Position numbers and translations under genes: made by a program | The notes under the pieces: generated by a model | Told to the model about the DNA's origin: nothing | The model's input: the letters and a program-made list of their open reading frames with translations, nothing else | Database searches by the model: none | In this document: positions 7,531 to 16,057 of the stretch, one piece after another | How the letters are laid out: each line of letters begins with the position of its first letter | Numbering within the stretch: position 1 is the first letter of the stretch | Assembly (NCBI GenBank): GCA_963776205.1 | Contig: CAVZLR010000002.1 | Location: 685,703 to 749,702, forward strand | Direction of reading: 5' to 3' | From: UBA4459 sp963776205 | GTDB taxonomy: Bacteria; Bacteroidota; Bacteroidia; Bacteroidales; F082 | DNA: 64,000 bases

Positions 7531-9999
7531 TTATCTAACCTTTACCATCTTCCCATTAGCTATCTGATCCCCAACTTGCAAGCGGTAATAGTAAATCCCA
7601 TCAGCACACTTTTCAGCATTCCAAATAATTTGTTGTTTACCCTGTTGTTGGTTTTCTTGTGTTTGATAGACTTGCTTACCTAAATAGTCATATATCGTTA
7701 ATGTGGCCTTCTCAGGCTGTTGTAGCTCGTATGACATGGTTATTGATGTAGAAAATGGGTTTGGATTTAGTTTTATTTTATTTGCGAAGGTATGTTCATT
7801 TACAGCATTAATGCTGCAAGAATCTAAAACCTGATTTGCGCTTTCGCATCCATCAGCATTGCTCTCAATATTTATTTCTCCATTTGGATTTGTGAGATAA
7901 TTGCAAATACCATATGCATCACACATACTAAGATTTTCATTGTTTCTAATAGTAAGGTTACCAGCGATATTTGTAATATTGTCAAGGCCTGACAATCCTT
8001 GTAAGTTATTACAATCCGAAATAGATAGATTTCCTCCGATTGACTCAATTACATATAAGCTGTCTAAGTTGGTGATAAGACTGCTGCTAATTGACACACC
8101 ACCATTAATTTCATTGCAGCCTTCATGTTGGGATGGAAAATTATCGATATCTTCCTGGTAGTAGGGGCTAAATCCTCCTGGCAGGCAATTGTTGTTGCAA
8201 TCTTCTTCAACTTCTTCTTGATTATTGCAGCCAGGGGCATTGTTTTCCATAAAAATACCAGTTGTTGTATCGGAAAAAATATTACAAACCCATTGTGCAT
8301 CACATACCGACAAAGAAGGATTGTCATTAATGGATAAATGTTGTAAAGTTTCTGCATCAATGTTTTCAATCCCCTCCAAGCTAACTAATGCGTCATTGTC
8401 TTCTATCAAAATTCGTGATTCCCATCCTTCAACACCTTTGTGAAAAGAAGTTAAATTTTCAAGGCCAGTTAGATTAATTAGTGCATCATTATCATTTATA
8501 TACAGGTTTGATCCATACATCAACATTCCTGTTAGTGTAGTCAAGTTATCTAAGCCTGATAAGCTGGAAAGTGCGTCATTATTCATGATCCTCAGTTCCA
8601 TAATTGAATCTAAGCCTTCCATGACAGAAAGATTGATTAACGAACTGTTATTGGTTAGATAAATGTGTCCCCTCAAAGATGTAAGATTATTTAAACCATT
8701 TAGGTTTATAAGTGAAGCGTTGTTGTATATTTCTATATGTTCAACAGAATTTAAATTCTCAAAGCCAGACAAATTTGTCAGGGAAGGACATTCGTCTACT
8801 CCGAGCTTATTACCAATGGATGTAAGACTATAGAATCCATTCAAATTTGTAATATCGTCACCGTGAATTATTACATTTTCATTAACCTCATTACAATTAT
8901 TGCAATTAGCCTGGAAACTATCAATCTCAGCCTGTGTTGTGAATTCAAAGCTCTCTGGGTAACATGTTATCAGTTGTGCTGCGTAACCTATTTGTGGTCT
9001 AAAACTGTATGGTGGAGTAAATTCACAGCAAAACCAATAGTGAAACCGATCGTTATAGTGCAATGCGGCTCCGGATATAATACCTCTACCCCAATCAACA
9101 ACTGTATGGTCGTCCTTAATAATGGGATTTTGTTCGTCTTTTGTCCAGTTTATTCCATCAGTTGAATATGCTAGCCCGGTTTGTTGCTTTACTTCAGAAC
9201 TGACCGGTCCTTTTATACCTGTATAAAACATGGTGTATCCCGTGTCTGTCTTTATAACCTTAGGAAAATAAGCTCTAATGAAATCCCAATCATTTTCCTC
9301 ACCAGGTCTCAAAACGGGATCGCTAAAAGCATAAGGTGCATATTGGGTAGTTGGATCATCATATTTTGTCCAGTTTATACCATCAGGTGAAGTAGCTAAA
9401 CCGACCTGGGGATAAGCATTATCCCATGGAAAATCTGGCCTGCCGCCTGAATACCACATTTTGTATTCATTATCCTCTTTGATTATAGTGCTGATCCAAA
9501 GAAAACCATCATCCCATTCGGATTGAGGACCCGCTTCCAATGTCAAAGGTTCAGGATGTTTCGTCCAGTTGATCCCATCAAGAGACTCGGCATATCCCTT
9601 CTTATTTGCTTCATACCACATTTTAAGTGTATCACCATCTTTTATAACAACAGGATTCCCCACTATGTCTCCTTCCCAGTCAAGGGTAGCTGACACAACA
9701 GGGTTATCAGGATACCTGTTCCATTCAACACCATCCAACGACCAGGCATATCCAATATGACCTGTAGTAGTGTTCTGCAAGTCGCCTTGGGATCCGCGAT
9801 ACCACATTCGCAGTGTATCACCGTCTTTAATAATTGTCGGACTCCATACATACCCATCATCCCATTCGCCTTCATCGCCGTATGTTAATACCGGATGACG
9901 AACAAGGTCTTTAAATTTCATCTGTGCCGAAAGTTCTGAAATACAAATCAAAAGAATAAATCCCGTAAAGATTAACTTTAATTGTGTCTTCATAGTCAT
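7531..9999 (-). CDS. Secreted beta-propeller (GH43/GH32-like) plus leucine-rich protein with T9SS domain
   Basis: Signal peptide (MKTQLKLIFTGFILLICISELSAQ; start could be the second ATG at 9993). Residues about 25-340 contain repeated blades of the form 'P.IIKDGDTLRMWYRG', 'VVIKDGDTLKMWYEA', 'TIIKEDNEYKMWYSG', 'KVIKTDTGYTMFYTG', typical of five-bladed glycosidase-like propellers (GH32/43/68/130 type). Residues about 350-730 are receptor-L-domain/leucine-rich-like repeats (LTNLSGFENLNSVEHIEIYNN pattern) in two blocks. A type A T9SS sorting domain ends the protein (NPNPFSTSITMSYEL to NGKMVKV). Probably a surface carbohydrate-binding or -cleaving protein; catalytic acids were not identified, so enzyme activity is uncertain. 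Confidence 0.8.
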   Translation of the reverse strand: MTMKTQLKLIFTGFILLICISELSAQMKFKDLVRHPVLTYGDEGEWDDGYVWSPTIIKDGDTLRMWYRGSQGDLQNTTTGHIGYAWSLDGVEWNRYPDNPVVSATLDWEGDIVGNPVVIKDGDTLKMWYEANKKGYAESLDGINWTKHPEPLTLEAGPQSEWDDGFLWISTIIKEDNEYKMWYSGGRPDFPWDNAYPQVGLATSPDGINWTKYDDPTTQYAPYAFSDPVLRPGEENDWDFIRAYFPKVIKTDTGYTMFYTGIKGPVSSEVKQQTGLAYSTDGINWTKDEQNPIIKDDHTVVDWGRGIISGAALHYNDRFHYWFCCEFTPPYSFRPQIGYAAQLITCYPESFEFTTQAEIDSFQANCNNCNEVNENVIIHGDDITNLNGFYSLTSIGNKLGVDECPSLTNLSGFENLNSVEHIEIYNNASLINLNGLNNLTSLRGHIYLTNNSSLINLSVMEGLDSIMELRIMNNDALSSLSGLDNLTTLTGMLMYGSNLYINDNDALINLTGLENLTSFHKGVEGWESRILIEDNDALVSLEGIENIDAETLQHLSINDNPSLSVCDAQWVCNIFSDTTTGIFMENNAPGCNNQEEVEEDCNNNCLPGGFSPYYQEDIDNFPSQHEGCNEINGGVSISSSLITNLDSLYVIESIGGNLSISDCNNLQGLSGLDNITNIAGNLTIRNNENLSMCDAYGICNYLTNPNGEINIESNADGCESANQVLDSCSINAVNEHTFANKIKLNPNPFSTSITMSYELQQPEKATLTIYDYLGKQVYQTQENQQQGKQQIIWNAEKCADGIYYYRLQVGDQIANGKMVKVR

Positions 10000-10074
10000 G
10001 TAATAAGAGTTGAAAAAAGTAAAATTGAATTATGAGCTTCTTGGATTTTCTGTTTGAAATGAGGTTGCCGAGGT

Positions 10075-10149
10075 ATCATAGCAGCAGGTTTAGTTCTACA
10101 AGTATATTTGGGAGGTACAATATACGACTAAAATTGATGAATGTCAAGA
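10075..10149 (-). promoter_or_regulatory. Conserved promoter block upstream of the propeller/LRR gene
   Basis: Minus strand: TTGACA (10142-10147), 17 bp, TATATT (10119-10124), then GTAC. This block is the partner of 7435-7509 with only scattered differences. Its -10 lies about 120 bp before the start codon at 9999, so both genes should have long untranslated leaders. Confidence 0.65.
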
Positions 10150-10198
10150 AAAAGGGGGTGTTTTACTATGGAGCCCGCGGAAGAATCTAAAATTGAAA

Positions 10199-11395
10199 TT
10201 ATTGTTGCTTTTCAAATAACAACAACCAGCTATCTGCCATCACCAATGGCATTACGAATGATTTGAATGGATTTTTGATGATTTCTTTTGAGCTGGGTAA
10301 AGAACTAATCATAATAGGTAAAGCACTGAAGGCCATACCTACTGCCTGGTAAAACTGGCCGAATCCAATACCAAACAGGAAGTCTTTTACTTTTTGGTTG
10401 CGAAGCTCAACACTTAGTGCTGAAAAAGCCACCACAATAAATAGCGCCCTGATCATCATTTCTAGGCCAACCATTATACCCTCCGTACTGATCCAATTTG
10501 CATCAGGTTCATTGATATCCCAAAAAATAGCGGAGAGCAGCACAATGATGATCAACTGCGACCAGAAAATGGGTTTTCTGAGCCTTCGGAGTGAAAATCG
10601 ATACCAATATCCAAAAACCAATGAATAAAAAATAATGAAAGGCAGTCCTATTTCCAGGCTCCAAAAATTTAACAGGAACAATCCAAATGGTATCGCAATT
10701 ATATGTACTAATAAAAAAGGAATTGAAGTATGCTGATCTTCTTTTATCTCAAAAAATTCCCTTTGTTGAATTTCTTTCACTTCCAATGCAGGAGTTCCTG
10801 GTTCATTTTTAGTTCGAACAGCCTTTCGTCCAATATAAAAACCTACCAAAGCAGCCATCAAGCCAAAAAAGGTGTAAACCGAAAGTAATGCAACCAGAAT
10901 CTGCCATTCGCCTGCTTCTTCCGATCCGAATTGTTTCAGAGCAAAATTGATAATGTTCACATATATCTGTATCAAATCAAATCCATATAAGATTAGCAAA
11001 CTAACCACTTTATGGAACAATGCGCTGGATACGCTTAAAATTCCTGCCAATATTAAACCGACCAGGTTATTCCCCAGCAGCATAATGACCAGTTCTATTA
11101 CAACAGCTTCGAGCATAATGCCTGTCATGGGACCTAAGATAATGGCACTTGGAGATACTGATTTCATAATGGCTGTAATAAGTCCTGCCCTGATGATGAG
11201 TCCTTTTTGTGGCCATATTTGATAAAACCCAATCAACAATACGGTTCCGGCAAATGCCAGCATGGAACCGGCAAAAGGAAGTCGGGTGTTGTGCAAAAAA
11301 CTACCAATAATGATCTCAATGGATGCCCACAGACCTCCCACTACAGCAGCTTTTATCCACAATTGATCTAATTTTATATTCTTTACTGTATTCAA
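10199..11395 (-). CDS. Polytopic membrane protein, ECF-transporter-like, linked to mobA
   Basis: A 398-residue integral membrane protein with about ten hydrophobic segments. The N-terminal half (about 1-190) looks like an ECF-type substrate-binding (S) subunit: A..GGLWASIEIIIGS, then GPMTGIMLEAVV. The C-terminal half (about 235-390) looks like an EcfT-type transmembrane subunit, with an amphipathic 'MIRALFIVVAFSALSVEL' segment. A charged linker (about 195-225) separates them. It starts 10 bp after the mobA stop, so the two are probably co-transcribed, which points to a role around molybdenum cofactor, molybdate or a related substrate. No ATPase is encoded next to it. The family assignment is by eye and could be wrong. 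Confidence 0.6.
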   Translation of the reverse strand: MNTVKNIKLDQLWIKAAVVGGLWASIEIIIGSFLHNTRLPFAGSMLAFAGTVLLIGFYQIWPQKGLIIRAGLITAIMKSVSPSAIILGPMTGIMLEAVVIELVIMLLGNNLVGLILAGILSVSSALFHKVVSLLILYGFDLIQIYVNIINFALKQFGSEEAGEWQILVALLSVYTFFGLMAALVGFYIGRKAVRTKNEPGTPALEVKEIQQREFFEIKEDQHTSIPFLLVHIIAIPFGLFLLNFWSLEIGLPFIIFYSLVFGYWYRFSLRRLRKPIFWSQLIIIVLLSAIFWDINEPDANWISTEGIMVGLEMMIRALFIVVAFSALSVELRNQKVKDFLFGIGFGQFYQAVGMAFSALPIMISSLPSSKEIIKNPFKSFVMPLVMADSWLLLFEKQQ

Positions 11396-11405
11396 TGATA
11401 TAGAT

Positions 11406-11984
11406 TTAAAACCTGATGTCTGCTGGGCTATTTATGTTATAAAATAGATTGTCTGAATAAAATGCCAATGATGCATCTACTTTTATCGCTTTGAATCTGA
11501 CACTCTTAAAAATATCGCGCAATTTAAAATTGCCATTTTCAACAGCATCCTCCATCACGGGTAAGATATCCTTTGAATATATACCACAAAGAGGTTCAAT
11601 TTTGCTGGTGTCATGTACTGGTACTACCACCTCATAACCCTGAATTTTTATATTGAGATAATGAAGAAGTTCCGTATTGATAAATGGCATATCGCAGGAT
11701 AAAATGATATTATACTTCGTTTCGGAATACCGTAAGGTAGAAAGAACCCCTCCAATAGGTCCGATATTTTTTATCTCATCTTCTACGATGAGATACCCCA
11801 GCTTTTTATAATCACTTAATTGATTATTGGCTCCAATTATGATGTTTTGAACCAAAGGTTTTAGCGCATCAATTGCATACGAAATCAAAGGTTTGCCCTG
11901 AAAATCAACCAGGCCTTTTTCCTTACCCATTCTGCTGCTTTTCCCTCCCGAAAGGATAATACCTGTCAGTTGACTTTCATTCAT
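11406..11984 (-). CDS. mobA: Molybdenum cofactor guanylyltransferase MobA
   Basis: Transfers GMP from GTP to molybdopterin-Mo to make the guanine dinucleotide form of the cofactor, in the cytoplasm. The nucleotide-binding signature ILSGGKSSRMGKEKG is at residues about 10-24, followed by GKPLISY and the metal-binding DMPFI near residue 100; GPIGG is present. At 192 aa it is full length for the family. It is first in a likely two-gene operon with the membrane protein at 10199-11395. The presence of mobA implies molybdo- or tungsto-enzymes elsewhere in the genome. Confidence 0.85.
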   Translation of the reverse strand: MNESQLTGIILSGGKSSRMGKEKGLVDFQGKPLISYAIDALKPLVQNIIIGANNQLSDYKKLGYLIVEDEIKNIGPIGGVLSTLRYSETKYNIILSCDMPFINTELLHYLNIKIQGYEVVVPVHDTSKIEPLCGIYSKDILPVMEDAVENGNFKLRDIFKSVRFKAIKVDASLAFYSDNLFYNINSPADIRF

Positions 11985-12019
11985 AAATAATGGAATTAAC
12001 GCATGGCTTTTATATTAAA

Positions 12020-12904
12020 TCAGCCCCCTATTTTCACTTTCTTTGGATCGCCGGAACTACCTGTTCCGCTCCCTCCACTTTGTTTCCCAGAGTTGCTCCC
12101 ATCGCTTTTATTATAATATCTTAAAGCTTCGGGCATCCATTTCTGCAAGTTGCTGATGCGTGTATCACTGGATGGGTGGGTACTCATGAATTCAGGAGGT
12201 GCCTGACCGCCACTTGCAGCTGCCATACGTTGCCAGAATGGTACTGAGGCCTCCGGGTTATACCCGGCAATGGACATAAATATTAATCCGAGATGATCCG
12301 CCTCACTTTCATGCAACCTGCTGTAAGGCAACAAGGCTCCGTAATAGGAACCTACTCCATAAGCCATCATCCATAAATATTGTGTTTCAGCGGGTTTATT
12401 CTGCAATGCCACAGAAAGTGCCACACCACCGTATTGTTGTAACATACCCTGGCTCATACGTTCATTACCATGATCTGCAATAGCATGTGCGATTTCATGG
12501 CCCATTACAACTGCCAAACCATTCTCATCCTGGGTTATGGGTAAAATACCAGTATAAACAACAACTTTTCCTCCGGGCATGCACCAAGCATTGGCCTGGT
12601 TATCTTCAACCAGATTGAATTCCCAGTTGAACCCTTCCAATAATTCAGCATAATTATTATCATATAAATATTGGACCACAGCGCCTTCAATATTCTTTCC
12701 AACACGTTTTACCATTTCAACCTGATCCTGGTTCGAACTTACATTGGTAGAGTCGAGAAAAGCATCGTATTGGGCAAAACTCATCGCTAGTAATTCGCTC
12801 TGCGGAATCATAGCCAGTTGTTTACGGTTGGTTAAAGGAACTGTACTGCAAGAAAAAATAATTAAACTGGTTAAAAAGAAGGTAATAAATCTTAGGTTTT
12901 TCAT
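12020..12904 (-). CDS. M48-family metalloprotease lipoprotein (BepA/LoiP-like)
   Basis: Signal peptide with lipobox (IIFSCS, Cys19) places it on a membrane on the periplasmic side. The zinc site is visible: HEIAH (HExxH) near residue 136, with the third ligand in ESEADHLG about 65 residues later. It ends in a Gly/Ser-rich tail (GSGTGSSG). M48 lipoproteins of this size (294 aa) act in outer-membrane protein quality control. It lies 25 bp past the queA stop (12929) on the same strand, so may share its transcript. Confidence 0.88.
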   Translation of the reverse strand: MKNLRFITFFLTSLIIFSCSTVPLTNRKQLAMIPQSELLAMSFAQYDAFLDSTNVSSNQDQVEMVKRVGKNIEGAVVQYLYDNNYAELLEGFNWEFNLVEDNQANAWCMPGGKVVVYTGILPITQDENGLAVVMGHEIAHAIADHGNERMSQGMLQQYGGVALSVALQNKPAETQYLWMMAYGVGSYYGALLPYSRLHESEADHLGLIFMSIAGYNPEASVPFWQRMAAASGGQAPPEFMSTHPSSDTRISNLQKWMPEALRYYNKSDGSNSGKQSGGSGTGSSGDPKKVKIGG

Positions 12905-12928
12905 GGCATTTGCTTTTTGGTGAACTGA

Positions 12929-14149
12929 TCAAGACAAAAATAGGCAACTATCTCCATAACTCAAAAAACGAAAATCATTTTCCAGAGCAAAATTATAAAC
13001 TGTCTTCCAATTATCTCCAATTAAGGCGGCAACCAATAACAACAGTGTGCTTTTGGGCTGGTGGAAATTAGTGATAAGCCCCTTTATGATTTTAAACTGA
13101 TAACCGGGCGCTATCATTAACTGGGTTTGTCCTTTGAGATACTTTAAGTTATTTTTTTCTAAATAGTTTATCAACACAAGGATGGCTTCCTTTGCATCCA
13201 TTTGCTCATCATTACCTTTATACGGATCCCATTGCTGAACATCATAATTATTGTGTCCCTTTTTTATTTTTAATGCCATCCAATATAGGCTTTCCAGGGT
13301 TCTCAGGCTGGTGGTACCCACGGCAATTACTTTTTCATCCAGTTTTTGATAAATATGCTTTATTGCTTCCACGGAGACAACGATTTGTTCCGTATGCATT
13401 TCATGATCTGAAATAGTTTCAGAAGATACGGGTTTAAATGTTCCTGCTCCTACATGCAGGGTTACTTTCTCTGTTTCAATCCCTTTACTTTCTATCACTT
13501 TTAAAATCCGATCGGTAAAGTGCAATCCGGCAGTTGGAGCTGCCACCGAGCCTTTGTTCCTTGCATATATCGTTTGATAACGTTCTTTATCTGATTCAAC
13601 TGCTTGCCGGTTTAGATAAGGAGGTATTGGCACCAAACCTGATAATTCAATTATTTGTGAAAAGTTCAGCTCTTCCGGTTCCCAGCTAAATTCAATAAGA
13701 AATGCTTCTCCTAAATTTTCATACTTTTTCGCTTTAAGAATTATCTCTTCGCCGTTATTTATAAGCATCATCTCCAGCAATTCATCTTTCCATCGCTTTG
13801 CGTTTCCTATAAAACATTTCCAAACAACAGAAGATGTTTTTTGAAATGCCAATTGAAAATCGTTGGTCGGCGCAACGGGTTCAAGGCAAAATATTTCAAT
13901 GGCGGCGCCGGTTTTTTTCTGAAATAGCAATCGGGCCTGTATTACCCTTGTTTCGTTAAATACTAACAGGCTGTTGGAAGGAAGTAAATCAGCAATCTCT
14001 TTAAATCTTCTCCCTTCGGGTTGATCACCATGCAGGAACAACAACTTCGAATCATCCCTGTTTTCAAGCGGAAATTTCGCAATCCGACTATCCTTTAAAG
14101 GGTAATCAAAATCGTCAATTTTTAAATGTCTGGGATGATTCGAATTCAT
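12929..14149 (-). CDS. queA: tRNA preQ1(34) S-adenosylmethionine ribosyltransferase-isomerase QueA
   Basis: Builds epoxyqueuosine in the anticodon of GUN tRNAs by moving the ribosyl group of SAM onto preQ1. Recognisable family blocks are FDYPLKDSRIAKFPL near the start, LLVFNETRVIQARL, GSVAAPTAGLHFT, THVGAGTF-like LHVGAGTFKPV, HTEQ, and the C-terminal LITNFHQPKSTLLLLVAAL. Length (406 aa from the ATG at 14149) is a little longer than the usual 340-350, with an insertion near residues 300-320. A TTG 15 bp upstream is a weaker start. It lies just after a small ORF (14237-14401) on the same strand. Confidence 0.93.
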   Translation of the reverse strand: MNSNHPRHLKIDDFDYPLKDSRIAKFPLENRDDSKLLFLHGDQPEGRRFKEIADLLPSNSLLVFNETRVIQARLLFQKKTGAAIEIFCLEPVAPTNDFQLAFQKTSSVVWKCFIGNAKRWKDELLEMMLINNGEEIILKAKKYENLGEAFLIEFSWEPEELNFSQIIELSGLVPIPPYLNRQAVESDKERYQTIYARNKGSVAAPTAGLHFTDRILKVIESKGIETEKVTLHVGAGTFKPVSSETISDHEMHTEQIVVSVEAIKHIYQKLDEKVIAVGTTSLRTLESLYWMALKIKKGHNNYDVQQWDPYKGNDEQMDAKEAILVLINYLEKNNLKYLKGQTQLMIAPGYQFKIIKGLITNFHQPKSTLLLLVAALIGDNWKTVYNFALENDFRFLSYGDSCLFLS

Positions 14150-14236
14150 ATTTGCAAATCGCAAAAATACAACACTTATGATCTTTGAAACAACAAATGC
14201 AGCATTTTGAAAACCCTACACAAATCCGATTTCAAC

Positions 14237-14401
14237 TCAGGAGTGACCTCCAGCCACAATTCTTAATATTTTAATGTTCAGTACCAGCCAGCGCCACGCC
14301 TGCCATATGATGCATTTTCTCCAGAAAAGTGTTGATTTCGTAGGCATCGGAGGATAGGATTCCTCTGAGTACGGCACATTTTTTTTGGTTATATTTTCCA
14401 T
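14237..14401 (-). CDS. Small Trp-rich peptide (54 aa), unnamed
   Basis: ATG at 14399-14401, TGA at 14237-14239. It encodes MENITKKNVPYSEESYPPMP, then a short Trp/aliphatic segment (about residues 26-48: WRKCIIWQAWRWLVLNIKIL) and a GGHS tail. The mix of a charged, proline-rich start and an amphipathic tryptophan-rich helix is unlike random intergenic translation. It sits 94 bp after the SQR-like gene and ahead of queA, on the same strand, in a gap otherwise without a gene. It may be a small membrane-associated partner of the flavoprotein; no function recognised. Confidence 0.5.
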   Translation of the reverse strand: MENITKKNVPYSEESYPPMPTKSTLFWRKCIIWQAWRWLVLNIKILRIVAGGHS

Positions 14402-14426
14402 TTTTTTATATTTTCTTTTAATAAAG

Positions 14427-14497
14427 AATAAATGCTTAATTGAGCGTATGCTTACATAATGCTGCTAGTGAATCAATATTGCATTTAAGCATTTATT
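14427..14497. repeat. 13 bp perfect inverted repeat after the SQR-like gene
   Basis: AATAAATGCTTAA at 14427-14439 and its exact complement TTAAGCATTTATT at 14485-14497 are separated by 45 bp and the right arm overlaps the stop codon of the SQR-like gene. It has no T-run, so it is not a classic terminator; it may be an operator or an RNA-stabilising hairpin, or chance in AT-rich DNA. Confidence 0.35.
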
Positions 14498-15953
14498 ATT
14501 CAGGTAATAGCCACCAAAACGGGTAACCTTTGGCCTTGTGTAAAAACATATAATGCATAAACCATTTAAGCCAGTGCCCTGCAAGACCAGCTTCGCCCAT
14601 GGTATAATTCAGATCACGTCCGTAATCAGGATATTTTTCCCAATCCTGAACAATCGGACTCACCGTCATGGTAGCGGCAGCACCGTTGATCATTCCGTAG
14701 CCTGCCGAAATAATGCATGCAGCACCCATTTTCGACATGGATGCTTTGTGTTTCATCAATGGTTTGCCACTTTTAATCCAATCAATAATATTTTCTGCTA
14801 CTATTTTTCCAGTAACACCCGATGGCATACCTGTCCGGGGAGGTGCAGGAAAAATAGCCATTCCATTCGGATTGGTCATGGGTTTGGATATAGAATGCGG
14901 TGGTGCAAAAGCAATTCCCGCAGCAAAAATATTTGCATAAGTTGGGTTTTGATAGGTGCAAGGCCAGTCTTTAGCTGACCACTCTTCAAAGGGTTTCTTG
15001 GTATAGTCAGCGTCTACTTTCATAAAACCATTGGGAGCAAATATCTCGGCAGTAATATCTTTGCCCTGCTTATCAAATGATGTAAATCCAACCCCGTTAA
15101 AAGCTGGTATCAGCATGGCAAAGTCAAAGGTTTCCTCTCCTTTGGTTCCATCCAATAATTCGTAATGCACCTTTCCTGGTTCCACTTCTGTAACTCCTGC
15201 TCTTTTAACCCATGATATGTTTCTCTGTTTCAGGAATGATTCAGCGAATATGCGTGTAGAAGTAATATACCCGCCTCTTTTAATAAAAGCACCACCCATA
15301 CCAAAATCGCCCAATTCATATTCATTGGTGATCCATTTTAACTCAGCCAAATGGGAAAGTTTTCTTTTTTGAATTTCTGATGCTACGTTTAAAATGTACT
15401 CAAATGCCGCGCCCTGGCATGTTGCGCCCGGGTGCCCTACGCCAATTAGGAATTTCTGTCTCTCTCCTTTTTCCATTTTGGCAAAACATGTTTGTAGTTC
15501 TTCCCACGCATGCGAAGCATGATCATATGAACATACCGAAACCGTATTTTTACCCGGTCCTAATCCTTTGGTGGCTGCAAAATTTAAATTGGGTCCTGTG
15601 GCATTTATCAAAAAGTCATATGCTACTTTTTCTTTTTCACCAATCCTATCCTGACCAGTGTATTCAATTCTTACAAAGCCTTTTTCAGTTTCCGCATCTC
15701 CTTCAGGATAAATACTGACTGCTTTTGCCTGCTTGTAAACAATGCCAGCTTTTTTATACCGCGTATCGAGCTTAAATCGCACCTGCTCAACCGTCATCCG
15801 TCCTACCCCAACCCATATGTTTGAAGGTATCCAATGATAATATGCGTTGGGCGTTACAACGATTACCTCATGTTTTTTTCCCAGTTTTTTTTTCAGTAAA
15901 GCTGAGGCCGTATGACCCGATATACCTGCCCCTAATACAACAATTGTCGCCAT
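14496..15953 (-). CDS. NAD(P)/FAD-dependent oxidoreductase, sulfide:quinone oxidoreductase-like
   Basis: Flavoprotein of the disulfide reductase fold: N-terminal dinucleotide-binding motif (VVLGAGISGHTASALL, residues 4-19) and a second ATG-type motif (INATGPNLN). A cysteine in GVGHPGATCQGAAFEY is placed like a catalytic cysteine of SQR enzymes. The C-terminus has an amphipathic/aromatic tail (LKWFMHYMFLHKAKGYPFWWLLPE), suiting monotopic membrane binding. Such proteins oxidise sulfide or polysulfide and reduce quinone. At 485 aa it is longer than typical SQR (about 400-430), so it may belong to a related subfamily. A TAAATTTG -7-like motif lies at 15978-15985. Confidence 0.75.
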   Translation of the reverse strand: MATIVVLGAGISGHTASALLKKKLGKKHEVIVVTPNAYYHWIPSNIWVGVGRMTVEQVRFKLDTRYKKAGIVYKQAKAVSIYPEGDAETEKGFVRIEYTGQDRIGEKEKVAYDFLINATGPNLNFAATKGLGPGKNTVSVCSYDHASHAWEELQTCFAKMEKGERQKFLIGVGHPGATCQGAAFEYILNVASEIQKRKLSHLAELKWITNEYELGDFGMGGAFIKRGGYITSTRIFAESFLKQRNISWVKRAGVTEVEPGKVHYELLDGTKGEETFDFAMLIPAFNGVGFTSFDKQGKDITAEIFAPNGFMKVDADYTKKPFEEWSAKDWPCTYQNPTYANIFAAGIAFAPPHSISKPMTNPNGMAIFPAPPRTGMPSGVTGKIVAENIIDWIKSGKPLMKHKASMSKMGAACIISAGYGMINGAAATMTVSPIVQDWEKYPDYGRDLNYTMGEAGLAGHWLKWFMHYMFLHKAKGYPFWWLLPE

Positions 15954-16057
15954 GTGATTCTTTTATGATATTTATCACAAATTTAATAAAATGAATATAT
16001 TTATTTGATTTATTTTTCTAAAAGAAGGAAATCACTAATTTTGAATAAAATGCGTTT

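Noticed and set aside
7435..10149. CRISPR-like or mobile repeats in the two intergenic blocks
   Set aside because: Only two copies 2.6 kb apart, each in the same place before a gene and with a promoter pair inside; better explained as duplicated promoters.
14165..14236. Further genes in the queA upstream gap
   Set aside because: Apart from the 54-codon ORF at 14237-14401 nothing with coding character or RNA structure was seen.
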